Assembly: GCA_022036555.1 (NCBI GenBank)
Contig: CM039133.1
Coordinates: 5,955,184 to 6,019,183 of the forward strand
DNA: 64,000 bases
Origin: Microstegium vimineum
Taxonomy: Eukaryota; Streptophyta; Magnoliopsida; Poales; Poaceae
Reading direction: 5' to 3'
The position numbers and the translations under genes were made by a program. Each line of letters begins with the position of its first letter. Within the stretch, counting starts at the first letter, position 1. Below the pieces are notes generated by a model. That model did not search any database. It was not told where the DNA came from and worked only from the letters and a program-made list of their open reading frames with translations. Below, one piece after another: positions 55,869 through 64,000 of the stretch.

Positions 55869-58286
55869 ATGTCCCATGGGGATGGACCACCTCCCATGTT
55901 CGATGGAGACGACTTTTCTTATTGGAAAGTTCGTATGGAGGCCTATCTAGAGGCCGTTAACGTGGGCGTGCTCAAAGCCGCCACAAAGGGAGGCACCCTC
56001 TTCGCGGAGGACCTCAACTTTGATAAGCACAATGCCAAGGCGAAGAACATTATCTTTCGTGGCATTAGCAAGGATGTCTTCAACCGAGTGCGTAATGCCA
56101 AAGACGCATTTGAGTTGTGGACCACTATTTGTGCTCTTCACGAAGGCACAAAAAGTGAGCGTGAAGAACGCTATCACTTGGTTATGGCTAAGATCAATTC
56201 TTTCTCCATGCATGCAAATGAAAATGCAAATGAAATGTACTCACGACTTAACATTATTGTAGAGGAATTGAATGGGCTCGGTCTCAACCAAATAGAACCG
56301 GCCGATGTGGTACACAAGATCCTTTGTGTCTTGCCCATTGAGAAGTATGGCCACATCGTCACGGTCCTTCACCAAGGAGATCTCTCCGCCGCTACACCAA
56401 CACAAATTTTGGGCAAGATCAATGCCCATGAGATGTACATGAAGATTGGTGATGGTGGCTCTTCTTCCTCCTCCAAGAAGAAAGAAAAAGAGAAGGAGGA
56501 AAAGAAGGACTTGGCACTCAAGGCATCCTCCTCGGAGAAGTATAAGATGCAAGTCATGTATGAGAGTACAAGCGATGATGATGATGATGATGATCTCGCT
56601 CTCATGGTGAAGAAAACAACCAAGATGTTGAAGAAGCTAAGCAAGAATGGAGTCAAGTTTGACTCAAAGAATAAGAAATTCTTCACAAGCTCTTCAAGAA
56701 AGCCTCTCTCCAAGATGGATTGCTACAATTGTGGCAAACTTGGACACTTGGCTCATGCTTGCCCCGAAGAGAAGAAAGACAAGTACAAGAACAAGAAAGC
56801 AAATAACAAGTTCAAGTACAACAAGGGCAACAAAGTTGAGTCAAGTGATGAGGAGAAGAAGGATGACAAGCCATTCAAGAATAAGAAGAACTTCAACTTC
56901 CACAAGAAGAAGAAGAATGGCAAAGCCTACATTGTTGGTAATTGGCTCACCGACATTGAAGACTCAAGTGACTCATCCGGAGATGAAAGTGAAGAAGAGA
57001 AGGTGGCCGCCTTGGTGATTGGTTCATCTACTCCACCGCCACCCCCTCCATCATCTCCGGGCTCATCCTCTACACACCTATGCCTCATGGCTAAAGGTGA
57101 CAAAAAGGTACAAAAAGAGGATAGTGATGATGAGGCTAGCTCTAGTGATGATAGTGATGATGAGTTTGAGGCACCTTCCTATGATGAGCTAATTGTAATT
57201 TGCAACAAATATACTAAGCTCATTAGGAAGTTTAAAGCTAAAAGTGAATCACTAGAGAAAGTCAACGATAACTTGCATGCTAAGCTTGATGACTTGTCTA
57301 GTGCTAATGATGAATTGAAGCTTGAGAATAAATCTCTCTCATCTAGCACTAGGGAGCTCAAAGCCTCACTCAAGCAAGCAAATGAGAAACATGATAAGCT
57401 TGAGAGGTCAACACAAGAGCTCCATACAAGATACAACATGCTAAAAGATGACTACAACCAAGTTAAGAATGAACATGGCACACTTGTAATAGCTAATGAA
57501 TTGCTTTCAAATGATCTTGCTACACATGTTGCTATTAACCCGGTTGTTAAGTGTGATATAGCTACTTCTTGTGAGGACTTGCTTGATGAAGTTGCTAGTG
57601 AGCAAAATGCTAAGTGCAAGGGCAAGAAGGTAGTTGAGGTCAAAAAGCATGATGACTATGTGAAGATGAGGCAAGAAAACTCCAAGCTCAAGGAAGAGCT
57701 AATCAACCTCAAGGCAAGAAAGCCATTCACTATCAAGTCGGCCAAGCAAGATGACAAAGATGCAATGACCTTGATTAACTCTCTCAAAGAGGAAAATGCA
57801 AAGCTCAAGGTTGAGAAGATCAAGGTTGCAAGTGGATTGGAGAAGTTCACCAAGGGCCACAATCTCCAAAGTGAGCTCTTGATGAACACTATCATGAAGA
57901 CCGACAAGACTGGCATTGGGTTCAAGGAGAAGCAAGTCATGAAGGCCAAGGTCAAGATAGAAGCCAAGAACTACTACAAGAACAAGGCCATGAGAAACAA
58001 CTATGACACACCAAAGCCCAAGCCCAAGAAGTGCTTTGGATGTGGTCAAGAGGGTCACTTTCAATCCCAATGCAAGACTCCACCTCCCAAGACCTTGCCC
58101 AAGCACATAAGGCCTTTCGCTCATGATGCACACTTCATCATCAACAAGGACTCCAAGGGTAGACCTCAAGTTGTGTTTCTCGGTCCTAAGATGAAGAACA
58201 AGCCCAAAGTGCTATGGGTTGCTAAGGAGTTGGTGGACAAGGCTATGGGACCTCGCCAAGTATGGGTTCCCAAACAACAAGCTTAA
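55869..58286 (+). CDS. Copia gag protein, 805 residues
   Basis: Open frame from ATG 55869 (MSHGDGPPPMFDGDDFSYWK). The N-terminal gag (UBN2/DUF4219-type) domain occupies about 10-200, with WKVRMEAYLEA and FELWTTICALHEG. A Lys-rich region follows, then zinc knuckle CYNCGKLGHLAHAC (about 283-296), acidic Ser/Asp stretches, a long coiled coil (about 440-650) and a second zinc knuckle CFGCGQEGHFQSQC (about 719-732). Two knuckles and a long coiled coil fit SIRE/Maximus elements. The stop TAA at 58284-58286 is followed 7 codons later by TAG, in the same frame as pol. This is the most intact transposon ORF in the window. Confidence 0.85.
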   Translation: MSHGDGPPPMFDGDDFSYWKVRMEAYLEAVNVGVLKAATKGGTLFAEDLNFDKHNAKAKNIIFRGISKDVFNRVRNAKDAFELWTTICALHEGTKSEREERYHLVMAKINSFSMHANENANEMYSRLNIIVEELNGLGLNQIEPADVVHKILCVLPIEKYGHIVTVLHQGDLSAATPTQILGKINAHEMYMKIGDGGSSSSSKKKEKEKEEKKDLALKASSSEKYKMQVMYESTSDDDDDDDLALMVKKTTKMLKKLSKNGVKFDSKNKKFFTSSSRKPLSKMDCYNCGKLGHLAHACPEEKKDKYKNKKANNKFKYNKGNKVESSDEEKKDDKPFKNKKNFNFHKKKKNGKAYIVGNWLTDIEDSSDSSGDESEEEKVAALVIGSSTPPPPPPSSPGSSSTHLCLMAKGDKKVQKEDSDDEASSSDDSDDEFEAPSYDELIVICNKYTKLIRKFKAKSESLEKVNDNLHAKLDDLSSANDELKLENKSLSSSTRELKASLKQANEKHDKLERSTQELHTRYNMLKDDYNQVKNEHGTLVIANELLSNDLATHVAINPVVKCDIATSCEDLLDEVASEQNAKCKGKKVVEVKKHDDYVKMRQENSKLKEELINLKARKPFTIKSAKQDDKDAMTLINSLKEENAKLKVEKIKVASGLEKFTKGHNLQSELLMNTIMKTDKTGIGFKEKQVMKAKVKIEAKNYYKNKAMRNNYDTPKPKPKKCFGCGQEGHFQSQCKTPPPKTLPKHIRPFAHDAHFIINKDSKGRPQVVFLGPKMKNKPKVLWVAKELVDKAMGPRQVWVPKQQA

Positions 58287-58307
58287 CTTCAAGTTGCTTG
58301 TGTGTAG

Positions 58308-59784
58308 GTGAACTACAAGACCGGTGGAAGTCATTGGGTGATTGATAGTGGATGCACTCAACATATGACCGGTGACTCTCGGATGTTCACCACACTTGAG
58401 GAAGATTGTGAAGGGCAAGACAAGATTACCTTTGGGAACAATTCAAAAGGCAAAGTGCAAGGCCTAGGCAAAGTGGCAATCTCAAATGATCAATCAATAT
58501 CAAATGTCTTGCTAGTACAATCTTTGAGCTTCAACTTGCTATCGGTGGGACAACTATGTGATCTTGGTTTCCAATGTCTCTTCACTCCAAATGAGGTAGT
58601 TGTGTCCAGGATTGAAGATTCATCATTAATATTCAAAGGGTTTCGGCACAACAATCTCTACCTAGTGGACTTCACCTCAAATGAAGCTAGTTTGCAAACA
58701 TGTCTATTCTCCAAGAGTTCTTTGGGTTGGCTATGGCATAGAAGATTAGCACATGTGGGAATGTCAACTTTGAAGAAGCTTGTCAAGAAGGAGTTGGTTA
58801 GAGGTGTGAAGGATGTTGTGTTTGAGAAGGACAAACTTTGTAGTGCATGTCAAGCCGGCAAGCAAGTGGCAAACACTCATCCAACCAAAGCTTTCATGTC
58901 AACCTCAAGAGTCCTGGAGCTACTTCACATGGATCTATTTGGACCTACCACCTATGCTAGCCTTGGTGGCAATCTCTTTTGCTTGGTGGTTGTTGATGAC
59001 TACTCTAGGTACACTTGGGTATTCTTTCTTTAAGACAAGGGAGAAACTCAATCAATATTCAAGAAGTTTGCAACTAGAGCCCAAAATGAGTTTGATGTGA
59101 AGATCAAGAAGATAAGAAGTGACAATGGGACAGAGTTTGTGAACACCAAGATTGAAGACTATTGTGATGAAGTTGGGATCAATCATGAAGTATCTGCCAC
59201 CTACACTCCTCAACAAAATGGTGTAATAGAGAGGAAGAACCGGACACTTATCACTCTTGCAAGATCAATGCTTGATGAATACAACACCCCCGAGAAGTTT
59301 TGGGCCGAAGCAATCAACACCGCATGCTATGCGGCCAACCGGCTTTTTGTCCAAAGGCTTCTCAAGAAGACCCCCTATGAGCTTGTGAATGGGAAGAAAC
59401 CGGATATATCCTTTTTCCGAGTGTTTGGTTGCAAAGTGTACATCTACAAGAAGCGCCAACACTTGGGCAAGTTCCAAAGGAGATGTGACATTGGTTTCCT
59501 TGTTGGATATTCACTTAAATCCAAGGCATACCGTGTATTTAACAAAGCCACCGGCTTAGTTGAAGAAATGTATGACTTGGAGTTTGATGAAACTAATGGC
59601 TCTCAAGAAGAGCATGAAAATCTTGATGATGTAGGTGATGAACCCTTGAGGGAGGCAATGAAGAATATGCCAATTGGTGCTATCAACCCGCAAGAGGTGG
59701 AAGAAGTTGAAGATGAAGCAAATCAAGATCCTTCTCCACCCCACACGCCTCAAGTTGATGAAGGAGATCAAGTGAGGCAAGCTC
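58308..59784 (+). pseudogene. Copia pol: protease and integrase, cut by B3
   Basis: In frame with gag. Protease active site WVIDSGCTQHMTGD (about 58335-58376), pre-integrase HRRLAHVGMSTLKKL and CSACQAGK, then integrase with HMDLFGPTTYAS, RSDNGTEFVN and GVIERKNRTL giving the D-D-E triad. TAA at 59031-59033 lies between VFFL and DKGETQ and interrupts the integrase. The frame then stays open into the linker before RT (PSPPHTPQVDEGDQV), where B3 begins. RT and RNase H are missing. Confidence 0.85.
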
Positions 59785-60914
59785 TGTTGACACCGTTTTT
59801 CGACATGTGTCAAATGGGCTGAGGCTTGATTGGTCAGCGGCCATTCTCCATCGGTATCAGGAGTCGATAGTGCCGGTGGAAGGGTGCTGCAGGAAGACTA
59901 AGTGCTTTGCCGATGGAAGCTGATGGGCTTTGCCGACAAGATCGATGAAGTCTTGCTAAAACTGATTGCCGATGAAGAGTCCTTGCCGATTGCCGATGAG
60001 GGGTCATTGCCAATTGCCGATGAAGGATGATTGCCGATAAAGGCTCATGGCCAATTGCCGACAAGGGCTCGTTGCCGATTACCGATGGAAGATAGTTGCC
60101 GATTGCCGATAAGGGTTCACTGCCGATTGCCGACAAAGAGATGTTGCCGATTGCCGATCGGGAAAATATTGCCGATACCAATGGGCGTGACTTAGCACTT
60201 GGCGGTAGCAGGGGACTACAAGTGGCCAAAGAAGGAAGTTGCAGGGATCTGCCGATGGAAAGTTTCCATCGAAGAAGAGTATAAGGAAACTGGTGTTTTG
60301 TACCAGTATTATTATAGTAGTTTGAGTCCGACTCTTGCATGGGTCGTTTATTTTCCTTTAAAATAGGTGTGTTTGTTTAGGAGATAAATATTGTTATCCG
60401 GCTCCTGCGCGAGTCAGTTTCCTTTAAAGTAGGAGTTTGTTTTAGGAAGGATGTGCGTCGTGTCATTGTACAACTCTCCATGCGGGAGTATAAATATGTG
60501 CTCGAGGGCTATGGAATAAGACAATCCAATTCAAAAACAAATCAATTCTACTTTTTATCTTACTTTTATCGCAATTTACCCTTCCTTATGCATTAGTTAT
60601 AGCTTTAACGAGTTCTTCAAGCTTTCGACGGGCTGCATCACCTTGATCTCCGTCAAATCCTTGCTAGTTCCGCTTGGGAGTACCTCTAGGCTTTGGCAAT
60701 CCGGGCGCATCGCTGTTTGCCTCGTCTAGCTCTGCTCTAGTTATCCTTGATCAATCTGAGCCTTGACGTCCGGGCGCATCGCTGTCGTCTCGTTCAATTT
60801 GTCATAGTTATCATCCTTGTCGATTGATTAGTCAAATCGACTGGCACGCCCTCGACATCGAGCTTTGGGTAATAGCCCGAGGTGTTCACAGATCTGACGC
60901 TTTTTGTGTCAACA
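59785..60914 (+). repeat. 5' LTR of B3
   Basis: A 1130-bp LTR from TGTTGACACCG to TGTCAACA. TATAAATA at 60489-60496. Its U3 carries about 15 units of TTGCCGAT (59965-60180). Confidence 0.88.
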
Positions 60915-60921
60915 CCTCTTT

Positions 60922-60940
60922 TGGCACGCCCAGTGGGACC
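60922..60940 (+). promoter_or_regulatory. Primer-binding site of B3
   Basis: TGGCACGCCCAGTGGGACC, 7 nt after the LTR; same sequence as B2. Confidence 0.7.
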
Positions 60941-60966
60941 TGATTATATAGATCTACACATCCGGC

Positions 60967-61837
60967 ATGGCTGATCACGCCGATGTCGACCAGAGGAACG
61001 TCATTGCAGTATCTGAGGCCGATCTGAAAGATGATCAGAAGCAGGCCATGGAACGGGCTATGGAGGAATACAAGCAGCTGTATCTCAAATCCTTCAGCCT
61101 CAGCAGGAGCGGCGAAGCAATTCAGAAGCAGGATCCGCCGTTGCCACGGTAGGTCACGTTCGACGCCAATCCTGGTAAGCTACAAGAGATGGTTAATACT
61201 GCTGTGAACCAGGCATTGATTAACCAATCCAGCGTGCTGTCCAATACCGTCTACAATGCCTTCGCGCAAACATTCAAAGAAGGGCACGCACCGCGATATG
61301 TCGGTCCAACGTACCATCAACCTGGATTGGCATCTGCAAGCCCATCGGCGGCCCAGATGGCGTCTTCCACTCCTGTGGAACCGTCTGCCGATGTGGCTAC
61401 ATCACCAAGACCGAACGCCGGCGATACTACCAAGTTCAACGCAGATCCAGCCGCGTCGGCAACTTCAGGACCAGCCCCACTAACTGGTGGGGATACGGTA
61501 TGCCTCCGAATCTATATGCTGGCTCTAATCTGGTGCAGGGAGACGGTTCAGCCTGGAAGAACTCTACGGCATCGGCAGCACAGCCACAGCCGATGGCTCA
61601 TATGATGCACAAATCCGCGCCTGCTCCAACCATACAAGTGTCATCAGATGATCTCCAAGTAATCCCCAAGATACCTCTGATGCCACCATCGGCAAGCTCT
61701 GTGCCGATGCAACACATTATAACCACCGGCAGTCAATCTCTGGCGGCAAACTCTCAAGCTGGAGCTCCGTATCCCAAAGGTAATCTGGTGATCAATTGCT
61801 CTAGAATTCAAGAGCCGCATGCTCCGGTCAGCTATCA
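60967..61837 (+). pseudogene. gag of B3, N-terminal part
   Basis: Starts MADHADVDQRNVIAVSEADL, then QAMERAMEEYKQLYLKSFSLSRSGEAIQKQD, clearly the B gag N-terminus. A TAG at about 61150 and a frameshift near 61490 break it. The later part shows VGPTYHQPGL and Met/Pro/Gln-rich phrases as in B1 and B2. It is cut by the assembly gap. Confidence 0.7.
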
Positions 61838-61937
61838 NNNNNNNNNNNNNNNNNNNNNNNNNNNNNNNNNNNNNNNNNNNNNNNNNNNNNNNNNNNNNNN
61901 NNNNNNNNNNNNNNNNNNNNNNNNNNNNNNNNNNNNN
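61838..61937. other. Assembly gap of exactly 100 N
   Basis: A round-number run of Ns marks a scaffold join of unknown true size. The rest of B3 is missing here. Confidence 0.98.
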
Positions 61938-64000
61938 ATAAATTTCTTTCTCCATGCATGCAAATAAAAAATGCAAATGAAATGTACTCACGACTTAACA
62001 TTATTGAAAGAGGAATTGAAGGGGCCGGGGTCCAACCAAATAAAACCCCCGGCCGATGGGGTACACAAGATCCTTTGTGTCTTGCCCTTGAGAAGTTGGC
62101 CACATCGTCACGGCCTTCCCCAAAGGGAGATCTCTCCGCCCTACACCAACCCCAAATTTTGGGCAAGATAAATCCCCAAAAGAGATGTACATGAAGATTG
62201 GTGATGGTGGCCCCTTTTTTCCTCCTCCAAGAAGAAAAAAAAAGGAGAAGGAGGAAAAGAAGGACTTGGCACTCAAGGCATCCTCCTCGGAGAAGTAAAA
62301 AGATGCAAGTCTGTATGAAAAAAAAAAACAAAGCAAATGATGTATATGATGATCTCGCTCTAAATGGTGAAGAAAAAAACCCAAAGAGTTAAGAAGCAAA
62401 GCAAGAATGGAGTAAAGTTTGACTCAAAGAATAAGAAATTCTTCACAAACTCTTCAAGAAAGCCTTTTTTCTCCAAGATGGATTGCTACAATTGTGGAAA
62501 AATTTGGGACACTTGGCTCATGCTTCCCCGAAGAGAAGAAAGACAAGTACAAAACAAGAAAGCAAATAACAAGTTCAAGTACAACAAGGGCAACAAATTG
62601 AGTCAAGTGATGAGGAAAAAAGGGATACAAGCCATTCAAGAATAAAAAAGAACTTCAACTTCCACAAGAAGAAGAAAATTGGGAAAGCCAAAAATTGTTG
62701 GTAATTGGCTCACCGACATTGAAGACTCAAGTGACTCATCGGAAAATGAAAGTTTAAGGGAAAAAAGGTGGCCGCCCTTGGTGTTGGTTTTATCTACTCC
62801 AACCCGCCCCCCCCCCTCCATCATCTCCGGGGTCATCCTCTACCCCACCTAGCCTCATGGCTAAAGGTGACAAAAAGGTACAAAAAAAGGATAGTGATAT
62901 GAAAGGGTAGCTCTAGTGGGTGATAGTATGATGAGTTTGAGGCACCTTCCCCTTTATGAGCTAATTGTAATTTGCAACAAATATACTAAGCCCCATTAGG
63001 AAGTTTAAAGCTAAAAGGAATCACTAGAGAAAGTCCCCAAAGATAACTTTCATGCTAAGCTTGAAGACTTGTCTAGTCTAATGATGAATTGAAGCTTGAA
63101 ATAAATCTCTCTCACTAGCAAATAGGGAGCTCAAAGCCTCACTCAAAACAAGCAAATAGAAACATGAAAAAGCTTGAGAGGGCAACACAAGAGCTCCATA
63201 CAAGATACAACATGCTTTAAAAAATGACTACAAAAACCCAATTAAGAATGAACAGGGCCCCACTTTTTTAAAAGCTAATGAATTGGAGCTACTTCACATG
63301 GATCATTTGGCCCTTTACCCCCTTATGCTAGCCTTGGGGGCAATCTTTTTTTGTTGGGGGTTTGGTTGAGGGACTACTTAGGTACACTTGGGTATTTTTC
63401 TTTAAGACAAGGGGGGAAACCCAAATCAATATTCAAGAATTTTTGCAACTAGACCCCAAAAATGATTTTTGATGTGAAGTCAAAAGGGAAAAGAAGTGCA
63501 GGGGGGACAGAGTTTGTGAACACCAAGATTAAAGGGGATATTGTGTTGAAGTTGGGATCAATCTTAAAGTATTTTGCCCCCTACACTCCTAAAAAAAAAA
63601 TGGTTTTAATAGAGGGGGGAAAAAAACGGCCCACTTATCCTTTTGGGCAAGTTTCAATGCTTGTTTAAAATACAAAAACCCCCGGAGAAGTTTTGGGGGG
63701 CCCAAAGGGAAATTTCAAAAACGCATGTATGCGGCCAAACCGGTTTTTTTTCCCAAAAGGGGCTTTCAAGAAGACCCCTATGAGTTTGTGAATGGGAAAA
63801 AAGGTATATCCTTTTTTCCGGTTTTTGGGTTGCAAAGTGTAAAAATCTAAAAAAGCCCCAAACCCTTTGGGGGAAATTTTCCCAAAGGAGTTTGTGACAT
63901 TTTTTCCTTGTTGGATTTTCATTTTAAATAAAAGGTCCCTTTTTAATTTAACAAGCCCCCGGGCTTAGTTAAAGGAAATGTATGACTTGGAGTTTGATGA
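61938..64000 (+). pseudogene. Error-rich second copy of the copia gag-pol region
   Basis: The segment tracks 56193-59590 from gag through integrase, ending at the same point as the window (ATGACTTGGAGTTTGATGA). It has many one- to three-base insertions and losses, mostly in homopolymers, and lacks about 1.4 kb (the equivalent of roughly 57500-58915, joined at about 63283). No reading frame survives more than about 90 codons. It keeps the same TTTCTTTAAGACAAG stop context as 59031. It is either low-quality sequence of the same locus or a decayed duplicate; the homopolymer pattern favours unpolished long-read sequence. Confidence 0.7.

Larger units (their letters stand above)
54223..59784 (+). 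mobile_element. Ty1/copia retrotransposon (SIRE/Maximus-like), interrupted
   Basis: Inserted in the A2 leader: A1 shows that the uninterrupted leader continues past this point. It has a 1593-bp 5' LTR, an initiator-Met-type primer site, gag, protease and integrase. It is then cut by B3 at 59785, so RT and RNase H are not in this segment. Left target-site candidate CAGCT at 54218-54222. Confidence 0.85.
59785..61837 (+). mobile_element. LTR retrotransposon B3, plus strand, truncated by assembly gap
   Basis: Third B-family copy, opposite in orientation to B1 and B2. It has the 5' LTR, primer-binding site and first part of gag, then runs into 100 Ns. Possible left target site AGCTC (59780-59784); no right end is visible. 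The gag is more diverged than B1 is from B2. Confidence 0.85.

Noticed and set aside
56647..57018. Basic ORF of 123 codons overlapping copia gag
   Set aside because: It is an out-of-frame shadow of the Lys-rich gag region.
61500..61967. ORF running through the N gap
   Set aside because: Reading across Ns is meaningless; only the part before 61838 is B3 gag.

Overview
The window is nuclear DNA from a flowering plant, almost certainly a grass (Panicoideae-like). It has a split, coiled-coil type NLR immune-receptor gene with GT-AG introns, surrounded by nested LTR retrotransposons of typical grass types, a LINE and short DNA transposons. I see no prokaryotic genes, rRNA, tRNA or CRISPR array. 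The species cannot be fixed from the sequence alone.

Layout, left to right. (1) 1-14840: copy A1 of a large Ty3/gypsy family ('family A', Tat-like), plus strand, reduced to LTR pieces, gag and 3' untranslated repeats. Its gag is split by element B1 (1894-12026, minus strand), with a perfect CCTGG target duplication. (2) 14841-19848: a decayed L1-type LINE. (3) 19849-20863: AT-rich intergenic DNA ending in a Stowaway-like MITE. (4) 20864-29743: the only host gene. It encodes a CC-NBS-LRR receptor fused in one transcript unit to a second NBS-LRR block and ending in a coiled-coil tail that looks CACTA-transposase-derived. A 513-bp CACTA-type element sits in one intron. (5) 29744-54222: a second family A copy (A2), minus strand, with 3' LTR, antisense ORF, integrase/RNase H, RT, protease and gag. 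Its pol is split by element B2 (39956-50201, perfect CCTCT duplication). (6) 54223-59784: a Ty1/copia element (SIRE/Maximus-like) inserted in A2, itself cut by B3 (59785-61837). (7) 61838-61937: a 100-N gap. (8) 61938-64000: an error-ridden second copy of the copia coding region.

Elements B1, B2 and B3 are one family with LTRs of about 1.13-1.19 kb (TGTTGACAC...GTGTCAACA). They encode a long gag and keep only a short pol scar (an RNase H scrap next to the integrase C-terminus). Downstream, on the opposite strand, B1 and B2 carry a plant-mobile-domain (PMD) gene with its own TATA box and intron. They appear to be non-autonomous elements mobilised in trans. Family A puts a different antisense gene (Transposase_28 / 'gypsy type transposon' plus coiled coil) in the same slot. 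The B family is saturated with the motif ATCGGCAA on both strands.

Nearly all transposon genes carry stops or frameshifts, many of the CAG-to-TAG type expected from deamination of methylated CHG sites. The NLR is intact apart from one apparent single-base deletion, but has a changed MHD motif and a degenerate second NB-ARC, so its activity is uncertain. All boundaries were read by eye; no alignment or database search was run.
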